DNA from: JAHDHW01 sp965277415
GTDB lineage: Bacteria > Bacteroidota > Bacteroidia > Chitinophagales > Saprospiraceae
DNA: 64,000 nucleotides
Assembly (NCBI GenBank): GCA_965277415.1
Contig: CBDICS010000044.1
Coordinates: forward strand, 55,983 to 119,982
Reading direction: 5' to 3'
Below are positions 1-8,773 of the stretch, piece after piece. The position numbers and the translations under genes are program-made. How positions within the stretch are numbered: the first letter of the stretch is position 1; every line of letters begins with the position of its first letter. The notes beneath the pieces were generated by a model that saw only the letters and a list, made by a program, of their open reading frames with translations, was not told the origin of the DNA and searched no databases.

Positions 1-1051
1 AAATTAAAGCTTTCTCAAAACTGCCTCTTTGTTTATAGTATTCATACAAACGTTTAGATACATATACTAAATTATCTTTGTCATCAATCTTCAAAAATTC
101 TAAACGACTATCCAGCCAGGTTTTCTCGGCGATTTCATACTGCTTAACACTATATAGATTGTCTGCTTTGATCATTTTTAGATAAGGCAACCAATGTTCT
201 GGTTCTCCTTTAAGGCTTAAATTTCCATTAATCAAAGAATCTACTAAAGTAATTGCTTGAACATATTGTTCACGCTTTTGAAAATAACTAAGCTTAATTG
301 AATATATAGAAAAGTTATATTGTTCTTTTGGTATTAGATCAAGATAGTGTTTAAGACTGTCTAACTTATTTGTTAATATATAAATATGAGCTAAGCCTGC
401 ATATGCTTGTGAGCGAAAACCCTCCAATTCCTGATTATCCTTGGTATCAACTTTAAGACATTTTCGCAAATGGGTAATAGCTTTCTCATGGCTTTGCTGT
501 TTTACATAATATAGGCCTAAAGATAAATTGGCTTTGTAAGTAATAATTGCATCCGCTGATTTTTCGGCATATTCGACAGCTGACAAATATGATTTTAAGG
601 CTTTTATTGGTTTCCCACTGTGAGATAAATGAACAGCATTTATACTTTCTTGTTGAAATTTTAAGGTGAAATAATAACTGTTTTTGGGCCCATCATATCG
701 ATCAAGTATTTCCATAGCTATTTCTCGATTTATATTATAACCTTGGAAATTATTAGAATAATAGGAAGAACGTGTTTTGAGATAGTAGATATCGGTGCTA
801 TCTAAAGATGAGATGGACAGGTTTTTTAAAACCTCATCCAATACTTCAATTACCTTTTTTGGCTCTGACTTATAAAACTTACGTGCAAACTGTTTTGCAG
901 TTTCAATCTTTTCTAAAGGTTCGGCATATTTAAGCACGAACATAAAACTGTCTTTTTGTTTTTCAGATTGCCCAAATAAAAAATTAACCAGCAGCAGACA
1001 AAAACTTAAACTTAAAGAAAGGTTCTTCACTTTTTTTTTGGGTATAATCAT
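1..1051 (-). CDS. TPR-repeat protein, C-terminus missing (partial)
   Basis: The reading frame is open from an ATG at 1051 to the left edge, giving about 350 residues. The start reads MIIPKKKVKNLSLSLSF, followed by a hydrophobic stretch ending in NFLFGQ, which looks like a signal peptide. The distal part contains tetratricopeptide-type helices such as LYEYYKQRGSFEKALI. In Bacteroidota this layout usually belongs to sensor histidine kinases or LuxR-type regulators with periplasmic TPRs, but the part that would decide lies outside the window. The protein is probably exported or membrane anchored. The function is unknown. The frame was checked at two points and is consistent. Confidence 0.75.
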   Translation of the reverse strand, partial: MIIPKKKVKNLSLSLSFCLLLVNFLFGQSEKQKDSFMFVLKYAEPLEKIETAKQFARKFYKSEPKKVIEVLDEVLKNLSISSLDSTDIYYLKTRSSYYSNNFQGYNINREIAMEILDRYDGPKNSYYFTLKFQQESINAVHLSHSGKPIKALKSYLSAVEYAEKSADAIITYKANLSLGLYYVKQQSHEKAITHLRKCLKVDTKDNQELEGFRSQAYAGLAHIYILTNKLDSLKHYLDLIPKEQYNFSIYSIKLSYFQKREQYVQAITLVDSLINGNLSLKGEPEHWLPYLKMIKADNLYSVKQYEIAEKTWLDSRLEFLKIDDKDNLVYVSKRLYEYYKQRGSFEKALI

Positions 1052-1430
1052 AAGATTTATTAAAGCACGAATATACCATAATATAATTGTTCGTTCAAGT
1101 TATTAAGATAAGAATACACGGCAAACGCAAGATTCATTAGGAATTTATAAATATGTCAGAAATAAGGCCTCACAAAACCCTCCTGTTAAAGCTGATCACA
1201 AGACAGGAGATTGATGATTTGCGAAGCGATTGCTATAAGTAGCTAGTAGGGACTAAGCTAGTAACAATTTATTTAAAAATAAATTTTAATTAAAGTCGCG
1301 ATTTTTAAACTTACAAGTATTTGATTGTCAGTATTGTATGTGTTTTTGGAGTGCTTCTGTAATGCCCCTGCAATAAACGAATATAGCATAAGTAGGGGCT
1401 AAACATTCCATTTAACCTTGTACCTTATTG
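1052..1430. other. intergenic region with one small hairpin
   Basis: About 380 bases separate two divergent genes. I see no open frame that looks coding. One 7-bp stem (CTCCTGT at 1180-1186 with ACAGGAG at 1203-1209) is present. The left part must hold the promoter of the minus-strand TPR gene, but I do not see a clear -7 element for it. Confidence 0.4.
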
Positions 1431-1438
1431 TACATTTG
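1431..1438 (+). promoter_or_regulatory. -7 promoter element TACATTTG
   Basis: This is an exact match to the Bacteroidota -7 consensus TAnnTTTG. It lies 45 bases before the ATG at 1483. No TTG at the normal -33 distance is visible. It argues that translation starts at the ATG at 1483 and not at the TTG at 1441, which would lie at or before the transcript start. Confidence 0.45.
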
Positions 1439-1482
1439 GATTGGCACAAGACTTAAGCAATCGAATAATAAAAATATCTATA

Positions 1483-1800
1483 ATGATAGTTATCACTAAC
1501 AAAGAATCATTAGAAAAATTAATTAATGAACGCCAAATTGTTTTACTAATGTTTTATGCAGATTGGTATTCTCATAAGAAAAACATGTTTAAAATATTAA
1601 ATGAGATTGAGTATAAATATCAAGCTAAAATAGCTTTTGCAAGCATTGAAATCGAAGAGCATATTGAGATAAGAAAACAGTATCAGGTCAAAAGTTTACC
1701 TCATTTCATCATTATTAAAAACAATGAGATAATAGGGAAGCAATTGACTTGGTCTGCGAAAATATTAGAAGATAAAATTCAAAAGAGTTTGTATTATTAA
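1483..1800 (+). CDS. thioredoxin-like protein lacking the CxxC motif
   Basis: The 105-residue product from the ATG at 1483 has a thioredoxin-like pattern: a hydrophobic beta strand (VLLMFYADW), then helix, then the cis-proline region SLPHFIIIKNNE. The position of the active site WCxxC reads WYSHKK, and there is no cysteine anywhere in the protein, so it cannot do thiol-disulfide exchange. A role in binding or sensing is an inference. The histidine kinase gene begins 12 bases downstream, so the two are probably co-transcribed. A TTG at 1441 would add 14 residues, but the -7 element argues against it. The fold assignment rests on pattern only. Confidence 0.7.
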   Translation: MIVITNKESLEKLINERQIVLLMFYADWYSHKKNMFKILNEIEYKYQAKIAFASIEIEEHIEIRKQYQVKSLPHFIIIKNNEIIGKQLTWSAKILEDKIQKSLYY

Positions 1801-1812
1801 AAATAACCCATT

Positions 1813-2589
1813 ATGAAAGATTTGAAGAAAAGAAATCTTACTACCAGAGTAATTTCATTACCTAATAATTCTTTCAATTCAAAGAAAGAAATAATCGCCA
1901 ATATTAGTCATGATCTTAATACACCATTAACTATTATTCAGGGGTATACAGAAACGCTTAAAATGAAAATGAGATATGCTCCGGTCGAAGAAAAAGAAAA
2001 GTACTTGAAAATCATTTTAGAAAACACCAAAAAGCTATCAACCTTGGTGGGGCAATTATCCAAATATTCAAAAATGGATACTTATCATATGAAACTTAGT
2101 AAAAAACCTTTTTCAATGATTGATTTAATGGAGCAAACCAAACAAGAATATAATATACTAACTGCCAAAAAAAATATTCAATTGACTAATGAATATGCTA
2201 AGAATACTTCTCTTGTACTGGCAGATGTATTTCTGATTAAGAGAGTCATTCAGAATCTTTTAGATAATGCAATAACCTACACTCCAAATAATGGGAAAAT
2301 TATAATCCGGGTGTCTAATCTTAATAAGCAGATTATGGTAGAAGTAATTGATTCAGGACCAGGGATTTCCAAAGATGAACAAGTCCTAATTTTTGATAGA
2401 TACCAAAAAAATAAGAATAGTCTTGGAGGAGGATTAGGATTGTCAATTGTTAAAAGGATACTAGAACTTCATCAAAGTACTATACAGGTTAAAAGTCAAC
2501 CGGGTAAAGGTTCATGTTTTAATTTTACATTACCTGTATATCATATCAATTGCTTTGGTCATAGCAAGCAAAAGATTGAAGTAGGTTAG
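1813..2589 (+). CDS. soluble sensor histidine kinase (HisKA + HATPase_c only)
   Basis: The 258-residue protein has the dimerisation and phospho-acceptor domain (ISHDLNTP, His33) and the ATP-binding domain (N box NLLDNA, G1 DSGPGI, G2 GGGLGLSIV). It has no membrane segment, HAMP or sensor domain: only about 25 residues precede the HisKA helix. It aligns along its whole length with the catalytic half of the HAMP kinase at 41475-42944, for example in the KYL, RVIQNL, DSGPGIS/DTGPGIT and STIQV/ATIQV segments. It therefore looks like a truncated paralogue of that kinase. No response regulator is adjacent. Its partner may be the upstream thioredoxin-like protein or a distant regulator. Confidence 0.88.
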   Translation: MKDLKKRNLTTRVISLPNNSFNSKKEIIANISHDLNTPLTIIQGYTETLKMKMRYAPVEEKEKYLKIILENTKKLSTLVGQLSKYSKMDTYHMKLSKKPFSMIDLMEQTKQEYNILTAKKNIQLTNEYAKNTSLVLADVFLIKRVIQNLLDNAITYTPNNGKIIIRVSNLNKQIMVEVIDSGPGISKDEQVLIFDRYQKNKNSLGGGLGLSIVKRILELHQSTIQVKSQPGKGSCFNFTLPVYHINCFGHSKQKIEVG

Positions 2590-2644
2590 ATTTCTAAACT
2601 ACTCTGATATAGAAGACTGATATGAATTCGTAGTCGAAAAAATA

Positions 2645-2703
2645 AGAAAAAAGAGGTTTACTAAACGAACTGAGCTATTTTGTCTTAACTCGTTTAGTAA
2701 ACC
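2645..2703 (-). terminator. hairpin terminator of the choice-of-anchor L gene
   Basis: GGTTTACTAAACGA at 2655-2668 pairs perfectly with TCGTTTAGTAAACC at 2690-2703. On the minus strand the stem is followed by a run of T (the A-rich 2645-2652 on plus). It lies 42 bases after the stop codon of the minus-strand gene and may also stop the plus-strand kinase transcript. Confidence 0.8.
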
Positions 2704-2744
2704 ACCTCTACACTATTTCACTTAGGACCAATATTGCGATAGTC

Positions 2745-3992
2745 CTAAAGCTTTAAAAACTTATCCTTATATACTTTTCCTTCAACACTTATTTCAATTA
2801 AATATACACCAGGAGCATAATCATTAAAGTTCAATTCAGTCGTACCTAAGGCAGATTCCTGTTCTAACAATTTTCCAGAAACATCAAAAATTTTTAATTC
2901 AAAAGAAAGTCCATTATCGAATTGTAAATATGCAAAGTCTTTTACTGGATTTGGCGAAAAGCTATATGGCTTAGAGATTAAATCGTCTATTCCTGTTGGA
3001 TTCCCAATGGTTATAGAAGTTGTCGTGGTATCACTACAGCAATAGTTATAAGTAATTAAAGTTACATCATAAAAACCATCTACTGCATAGGTATGTGGTG
3101 CAGGATTTTTGTCAGTTGAAGTTGTATTGTCTCCAAAATCCCATAAATAAGAAGTAGCATAGCTCGAATTATTTTCAAAAGTAACAGTATTACCATCAAG
3201 GGATAAATTACTTTCGGCAGGTGGCACTAATAATGAATCACCACATAAGCTTTCAATACCTAAAAAGATACCTGAATCAAAAGCTGCATCAGCAATATCA
3301 GCAATGGCTATTTTGATATGATAGGTTTCATTGGGTACTACAAAAGCAGATGCAATTAATTCTGTCGTATAACCATCAAAAGAAATATCTTGACCATTTG
3401 AATTATCAATATAATATTGAGCATTAGTTATTTCGTTAATAGTATTGATGGAAACCGGATCTGTTAAATCTGGCACCATGGCAATATTTTGTTGTCCACT
3501 AATCCCCGGACCACTAATAAAAAAAGCGAAATGGTCATTGAATCCAGAATTGACAAACTCTGGGTATTCTTCAGAAGCAAAAATATATGAAAAATCTAAC
3601 TGATCTCCAGTAGCGATAATGTCCATCTCAAGAATAGAACCATCATTGGATTGTGATCCTGCAAGCATATCAATATCAGGATCTCCGGCAGTTCCCATTA
3701 TGCCTGTTGTGCCTCCGGCATCATTTGGGCCTACAGCTGTAAAAACATTCCCTGTACTAAAATATATACCTGCTTGAATATCTAATTCAGTATTTCCAGC
3801 ATCAAAAAATGCCACTGCTTCAGTTGAGCCTGTATAGGTAACATTACTAGGTGTTACACATGAGTTATCAAAAAAGTCCATCACCATTTCTTCAACAGTA
3901 TAGCTGTTGTCTATAAATAATTGCGCTTGAATGTCTGTAAAACAGAATAAGCTGAAAATTGAAATTGAAAATTTGTAAAAAAATGCTCTCAT
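2745..3992 (-). CDS. secreted choice-of-anchor L / PKD protein with T9SS sorting domain
   Basis: The 415-residue protein starts with a signal peptide (about 1-23). Residues about 30-250 match the choice-of-anchor L pattern of Bacteroidota surface proteins, with the IFASEEYPEF core. A PKD domain follows (YLWDFGDNTTSTDKNPAPHTY, about 283-330). The C-terminal ~75 residues are a type A T9SS sorting domain: NPVKDF, then a GKLLEQ strand and GVYLIEI near the end. It is predicted to be exported by Sec and then carried across the outer membrane by T9SS. The binding partner is unknown. It is monocistronic, with a strong terminator after it. Confidence 0.87.
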   Translation of the reverse strand: MRAFFYKFSISIFSLFCFTDIQAQLFIDNSYTVEEMVMDFFDNSCVTPSNVTYTGSTEAVAFFDAGNTELDIQAGIYFSTGNVFTAVGPNDAGGTTGIMGTAGDPDIDMLAGSQSNDGSILEMDIIATGDQLDFSYIFASEEYPEFVNSGFNDHFAFFISGPGISGQQNIAMVPDLTDPVSINTINEITNAQYYIDNSNGQDISFDGYTTELIASAFVVPNETYHIKIAIADIADAAFDSGIFLGIESLCGDSLLVPPAESNLSLDGNTVTFENNSSYATSYLWDFGDNTTSTDKNPAPHTYAVDGFYDVTLITYNYCCSDTTTTSITIGNPTGIDDLISKPYSFSPNPVKDFAYLQFDNGLSFELKIFDVSGKLLEQESALGTTELNFNDYAPGVYLIEISVEGKVYKDKFLKL

Positions 3993-4025
3993 GATTTAAG
4001 GTTTTTAGTTTTTATAATTAATGGC

Positions 4026-4328
4026 TTAGTTATCCATCATTCTTAATAATATTCTGAGAATGAAGAAAACAATAATAAGTCCGGCGCCTATACCAATATT
4101 ACCTCCTAAGCTTCGTGGTTCATAAGGTTGAGCGGATTTACGTTTTTGAGTTTCATGCCTGGCATGATCAATCTGGTTGATTTTTTCTTCATCCAGTAAA
4201 TTTCTTTCTAGTGCAATTTCTTTAGCAATTGCAACAATTTCAGGGCTGAAAAATTCTTGTTGTTTTATATTATTAAGGATTCGCTCATTAGAGTAGGATT
4301 CCATTTGCTTTTTTAAGTCAGTTGACAT
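4026..4328 (-). CDS. small membrane protein with YxxExL...EIAxExxxERxL motif
   Basis: The 100-residue protein has an N-terminal helical segment (YSNERILNNI and then EIVAIAKEIALERN), a charged linker, and one C-terminal membrane helix (IGAGLIIVFFILRILL) ending in RMMDN. The N-terminal segment resembles the two copies found in the protein at 62273-62917. I do not recognise a named function. The topology suggests a cytoplasmic helical domain anchored by a C-terminal tail. It lies 33 bases before the choice-of-anchor L gene on the same strand, so the two may be co-transcribed. Confidence 0.72.
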   Translation of the reverse strand: MSTDLKKQMESYSNERILNNIKQQEFFSPEIVAIAKEIALERNLLDEEKINQIDHARHETQKRKSAQPYEPRSLGGNIGIGAGLIIVFFILRILLRMMDN

Positions 4329-4685
4329 AGTAGAGTTTTGTTCTTGATAGTTGGAAAATATGGAGAAAGTTAATAAGATTTGCCTAATTTATGCCACGTA
4401 GAGCGATGTATTTACCTTTTTGAAAAATTCTTGATATTTCGAATCTTTGTTTGAACATTATACAATTCTAGAGTAGGGGAAATCTGTTATTAGTGTGTCT
4501 CTTTATGGATGGATAAAAAATGAACTTTTGAGGTGATGTAAAATTGAATTGATCAAGAAATGGATAAAAATATGTTAAATTTCACAATTTACCTTTCCTT
4601 TTAAAGTTTTCAAACGTATTCATTGTTGTAAAAATATATTGAATTTTGTTTTATTGAACATCAATTGACCTAGTAACTTATTCTT
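4329..4685. other. intergenic region between divergent genes
   Basis: This stretch of 357 bases is AT-rich and lies between the small membrane protein and the TonB receptor. I see no coding frame and no good match to the TAnnTTTG element on either strand. It presumably holds both promoters. Confidence 0.4.
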
Positions 4686-7067
4686 ATGAACATTAAATTT
4701 TATTCTATTCTTTTTTTTACAGTACTTATCTTTTTTACTTCTTACAATATTGGACTTGCCCAATCATCTCAAAAATTTACAATTAGCGGCTATATATCAG
4801 ATGCTTCTTCAGGAGAAAAGCTTATTTCTGCTAATGTTTTTGATTTAAAAAGTGCAAAAGGTACGGTGTCAAATACTTATGGTTTTTACAGTCTGACACT
4901 CCCTAGAGATTCTGTAATTCTTAGTATTTCTTATATTGGATATGAGACCAAGATTTTTCGACTTTATCTTAATAAGGACATTACTTTAAATGTAGATATC
5001 TCAGATGCGGTAGACTTAGAAACGGTGGAAATTGTGGGTGAAAGATTTGACCGAATAGAAGAAGAAACCCAAATGAGCAGGGTAGAAGTGCCAATTGAGC
5101 AAATTAAAAAGGTTCCTGCGCTATTAGGGGAAGTTGATGTATTAAAGACCTTACAATTACTGCCTGGTGTTCAATCAGGTGGTGAAGGACAAAATGGTTT
5201 GTATGTCAGAGGTGGTAGTCCAGATCAAAACTTGGTTTTATTAGATGGCGTACCTGTTTATAATGTATCACATTTACTGGGCTTTTTCTCTGTTTTTAAT
5301 GCGGATGCTATTAAAAATGTAACCTTAACTAAAGGAGGTTTTCCTGCTAGATATGGTGGCCGCCTATCATCTGTACTTGAAATCAATATGAAAGAAGGAA
5401 ATATGTCCGAATTTCATGGTGAAGGATCAATTGGATTGATTTCGTCGAAATTGACTTTAGAAGGGCCTATCAAAAAGGATAAAACGTCCTTTATGCTTTC
5501 TGGGAGAAGGACTTATATTGATATATTAGCAAAACCATTGATCAAAAGTGCTCAGGAAGATGGTGAAGACGTTAAACTAAAATTATTCTTTTATGATTTA
5601 AATGCTAAAATTAATCATAAGTTTAATGATAAACATCGTTTATACTTGAGTACCTATTCAGGTGCGGATGTATTTGGTGTAGATTCTAAAGAAACCTATG
5701 AAGACGGGGATTATTTTAAATTAGAAAACCAAGTTGATTGGGGAAATGTCACTTCTGCACTTCGATGGAATTATTTAATTAATAATAAACTTTTTGCCAA
5801 TACAACCCTAACCTATAGCCAGTTTAAATTTGATTTTGTAGCAGCGATTGAAGATTCCTACGATTCTAATCTAGATGCTTTTTCTGCAAAATATACTTCT
5901 GGAATCTATGATTGGGCGGGTAAGGTTGATTTTGATTATATTCCTAATCCTAACCATTATATCCGTTTTGGAACAAGTGTAACACATCATAGATACGACC
6001 CAGGGGCTTTCCAATTTGAATTAGAATCCGATAATATTGACTTTGATACTATATTAGGTTCGCAGCAAGCGAAGTCTCTGGAATATGCTTTATACATAGA
6101 AGATGAAATGAGTTTTGGAGCATTAAAAGCAAATATTGGTCTGCATGGTTCGGGTTTTAAAGTGAAAGGCAATGAAAGTGAGTTTTATTATTCTATTCAA
6201 CCAAGAGTGGGATTGAGGTATTTGTTAAATAATAATTTAGCGATCAAAGCTTCTTTCAATACGATGGCACAGTACATAAACCTTTTGGCGAATGAATCCT
6301 TGAGTTCGCCGACAGATCTTTGGGTACCCAGCACGAAGCGCATAAGGCCACAAACTTCCTGGCAAGTTGCGGCTGGAGTTGCTAAAACCCTCTGGAATGA
6401 TTTTGAATTTAGTGCAGAAGGCTATTATAAGCAAATGAAAAATGTAGTTTCTTATAAAGAAGGCGTGGAGTTTATAGGCTTGGAAAACGATTGGCAAGAT
6501 AAAGTGACTCAAGGTGATGGTGAAGCTTATGGTTTAGAATTATTTTTACAAAAGAAAAAAGGAAAAACAACTGGCTGGCTCGGCTATACTTTAAGTTGGA
6601 ACTGGAGACAATTTGGGGAGATTAACGGAGGAGAACGCTATCCATTTAAATATGATCGTAGACATGATATGTCCTTAGTATTGTCTCATCAATTTAGCAA
6701 AAGCATTTCCATCACAGGTGCTTGGGTTTATGGGACTGGAAATTCTATTACGCTGCCTTTATTTAGATATAATACACCGGTATATGTTGACCTCGAAAAT
6801 GGAGACTTCTATACAACAGAGGTAGAAACAAATGGTAAAAAGAATGATTTTAGAATGCCGGCTTATCATCGACTGGATTTGAATATTGAGTTTTATAAAA
6901 AGAAACGCAATTACGAAAGATGGTGGACAATTGGAGCTTATAATGTCTATAATCGAAACAATCCATATTTTATTTATGCAGGATCAAATAATAATGGGCA
7001 AAGAACTTTTAAACAAGTCAGCTTATTTCCAATTATTCCATCTGTATCTTGGAAGTTTAAATTCTAA
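4686..7067 (+). CDS. TonB-dependent outer-membrane receptor with carboxypeptidase-like N-terminal domain
   Basis: The 793-residue protein has a signal peptide (1-25, ending in LAQS) and a CarboxypepD_reg-like beta-sandwich (about 31-110, FTISGYISDASSGEKL). A plug domain follows (about 125-235, with LPGVQSGGEGQNGLYVRG and PDQNLVLLDGVPVYN). The rest is a beta-barrel ending in SVSWKFKF with a terminal aromatic residue. It imports a substrate across the outer membrane using TonB energy; the substrate cannot be read from the sequence. It lacks the long N-terminal extension of SusC proteins. Its partner is the DUF4249 lipoprotein 40 bases downstream. This pairing is common in Bacteroidota. Confidence 0.93.
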   Translation: MNIKFYSILFFTVLIFFTSYNIGLAQSSQKFTISGYISDASSGEKLISANVFDLKSAKGTVSNTYGFYSLTLPRDSVILSISYIGYETKIFRLYLNKDITLNVDISDAVDLETVEIVGERFDRIEEETQMSRVEVPIEQIKKVPALLGEVDVLKTLQLLPGVQSGGEGQNGLYVRGGSPDQNLVLLDGVPVYNVSHLLGFFSVFNADAIKNVTLTKGGFPARYGGRLSSVLEINMKEGNMSEFHGEGSIGLISSKLTLEGPIKKDKTSFMLSGRRTYIDILAKPLIKSAQEDGEDVKLKLFFYDLNAKINHKFNDKHRLYLSTYSGADVFGVDSKETYEDGDYFKLENQVDWGNVTSALRWNYLINNKLFANTTLTYSQFKFDFVAAIEDSYDSNLDAFSAKYTSGIYDWAGKVDFDYIPNPNHYIRFGTSVTHHRYDPGAFQFELESDNIDFDTILGSQQAKSLEYALYIEDEMSFGALKANIGLHGSGFKVKGNESEFYYSIQPRVGLRYLLNNNLAIKASFNTMAQYINLLANESLSSPTDLWVPSTKRIRPQTSWQVAAGVAKTLWNDFEFSAEGYYKQMKNVVSYKEGVEFIGLENDWQDKVTQGDGEAYGLELFLQKKKGKTTGWLGYTLSWNWRQFGEINGGERYPFKYDRRHDMSLVLSHQFSKSISITGAWVYGTGNSITLPLFRYNTPVYVDLENGDFYTTEVETNGKKNDFRMPAYHRLDLNIEFYKKKRNYERWWTIGAYNVYNRNNPYFIYAGSNNNGQRTFKQVSLFPIIPSVSWKFKF

Positions 7068-7107
7068 AACATTTCGATTAATAATTTAGCACTCAAAAAA
7101 AATAGTA

Positions 7108-7998
7108 ATGAATAAATATATATTTTTAATTGTTATGGGGTTTCTAATGACCACTAATTGTTCTGATGATTTTTTTGATCAAGTTGTGGATGTTGAAATA
7201 CCAGAACATACGCCTGCACTAGCCATTACCTCCAATTTGAACAATGTAGATTCCATTTTATGGGTTTATGTTTCTAGTAGTGTTGGGATATTAGTAGAAG
7301 AAGATCCCTCAGAGATTACTGATGCGATAGTTGAATTACATAAAAATGGATCTTTGCTCTATACACTTCCGCATTTAGAACAAGGAGTCTATGCCTGGGA
7401 AGCTCCTGAGCCCTTAGGAAATGAGATTGTAGATTATGAAATAAAAGTATCAAAGCCTGGTTTTGAATCAGTTTCTTCAATTCAGACTATGCCATTACAA
7501 GTGGATATTATTAATGCAACATTTGAAAAAGAAGGTACGATCAGTACTGATGGAGATAGAGTTGATGAAATAATTATTGAATTTGATGATCCCAAAGATA
7601 TTGCAAATTACTATAAAGTATCAGCCAAGCTTGAATTTACAGGAGATGATGGAGAATTCTATGAATACGATATTTATTTGGAATCTCATGATCCTAGTGT
7701 TGTCTATACTAATGATGGACTATACCTCTCAGATGGAGTTTTCGATGGAGAACGATATGAGTTTAGCCTATATTCTTATAGCATTTCTGATGATGAGTTT
7801 ATGAATGATACCAAAATTTCGGTGAGTCTTGTGAACGTATCAAAAGATAGATTTTTTAGAGAAAGCTCCTTAGAAGCTAGTGAAAACTCACAAGATAATC
7901 CTTTTGCAGAACCAGCAGTCATTTTTAGCAATATTGAAAATGGTTACGGCATATTTTCGTTAGAAGCAATGGGACCTATTTTTAAAATTGAATTATAA
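7108..7998 (+). CDS. DUF4249 family lipoprotein
   Basis: The 296-residue protein has a lipoprotein signal peptide with the lipobox cysteine in MTTNCSDDFF (Cys18). The pattern of the DUF4249 family follows: an early VDVEIPEHTPALAITSNLN segment, an Ig-like domain with AIVELHKNG, and conserved IEFDDPKDIANYYKVSA. These lipoproteins are usually encoded directly after a TonB receptor, as here, and are thought to sit on the outer membrane next to it, though no molecular role is established. It ends just before a strong bidirectional hairpin. Confidence 0.85.
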   Translation: MNKYIFLIVMGFLMTTNCSDDFFDQVVDVEIPEHTPALAITSNLNNVDSILWVYVSSSVGILVEEDPSEITDAIVELHKNGSLLYTLPHLEQGVYAWEAPEPLGNEIVDYEIKVSKPGFESVSSIQTMPLQVDIINATFEKEGTISTDGDRVDEIIIEFDDPKDIANYYKVSAKLEFTGDDGEFYEYDIYLESHDPSVVYTNDGLYLSDGVFDGERYEFSLYSYSISDDEFMNDTKISVSLVNVSKDRFFRESSLEASENSQDNPFAEPAVIFSNIENGYGIFSLEAMGPIFKIEL

Positions 7999-8018
7999 AA
8001 ATAGATTCATTTAGAAAA

Positions 8019-8054
8019 GACTAGTTATTTGTTAGTCATGACAAATAACTAGTC
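8019..8054. terminator. bidirectional hairpin terminator between convergent genes
   Basis: GACTAGTTATTTGT (8019-8032) and ACAAATAACTAGTC (8041-8054) form a perfect 14-bp stem with an 8-base loop. It sits between the converging DUF4249 and Nudix genes. A short T run follows on the minus strand (TCTTTTCTAAA). It can serve both transcripts. Confidence 0.85.
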
Positions 8055-8066
8055 ACCATTTATTGC

Positions 8067-8615
8067 TTAAATCTCTCCCATATCCAGCATATGTTTTACT
8101 TTAAAAATGGTGATCATGGACAAAGCATCTTTTATCGTTCCGTCAATGACCATCTGATAAGCTTCGTCAAAGGGCAATTTCTTTATGCTTAGATCCTCGG
8201 TATCTTCGGGTTCTGACTGTCCAAATGTTAAACTTCTGGCAAGAAATGCCATCCCGCGTTCATCCATAACACTATTAGAGGTCTGAAGTTCAAGAATCTT
8301 CTCCCAACGGTTAGCCTTAATACCTGTTTCCTCTACTAATTCCCTTTTCGCAGCAGCCAAAGGCGAAGCGCCAAGAATACAGCCACCTTCTGGAATCTCC
8401 CAGGTATATTCATCTAAAGTATATCGATATTGACCAACTAACCAAGTATTTAATTCCTCATCCAATGGAAGAATCCCTATAGCCAAATTCTTAAAATGTA
8501 CCACACCATAAATGCCATCTCCACCAGAAGGATTTATAACTTCCCGATGCGAAAGTTTAATCCAGGGATTAGAATATACTTCCTCAATAGATTTCGTTTT
8601 CCAATTATTTTCCAT
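8067..8615 (-). CDS. Nudix hydrolase, ADP-ribose pyrophosphatase-like
   Basis: The 182-residue protein carries the Nudix box at about residues 77-99 (EGGCILGA, then RELVEETGI). The metal-binding core REL-EE is intact (Arg91, Glu92, Glu95, Glu96). The earlier glutamate of the GX5E part is alanine (Ala83). The length and the preceding TWEIPEGG fit the ADP-ribose/NDP-sugar pyrophosphatase branch, which hydrolyses nucleoside diphosphates linked to another group. It is cytosolic. The true substrate cannot be told from the sequence. Confidence 0.88.
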   Translation of the reverse strand: MENNWKTKSIEEVYSNPWIKLSHREVINPSGGDGIYGVVHFKNLAIGILPLDEELNTWLVGQYRYTLDEYTWEIPEGGCILGASPLAAAKRELVEETGIKANRWEKILELQTSNSVMDERGMAFLARSLTFGQSEPEDTEDLSIKKLPFDEAYQMVIDGTIKDALSMITIFKVKHMLDMGEI

Positions 8616-8773
8616 TCATCATATATTTAAAAAACCAAAATTCAAACTACTAACACTACTACCTTTATATTTATTCGAAACTAAAATCCTAGATATCCCA
8701 CTTCCCAATAATTCGAAGCACCCCTTTTTTGACGAAGCCAAAACCATCACTTTTAGACCCCATCAAAAAAAAA

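Noticed and set aside
1441..1482. TTG at 1441 as the start of the thioredoxin-like gene
   Set aside because: A TACATTTG -7 element at 1431-1438 would place the transcript start after or at this codon. The ATG at 1483 gives a normal fold start.
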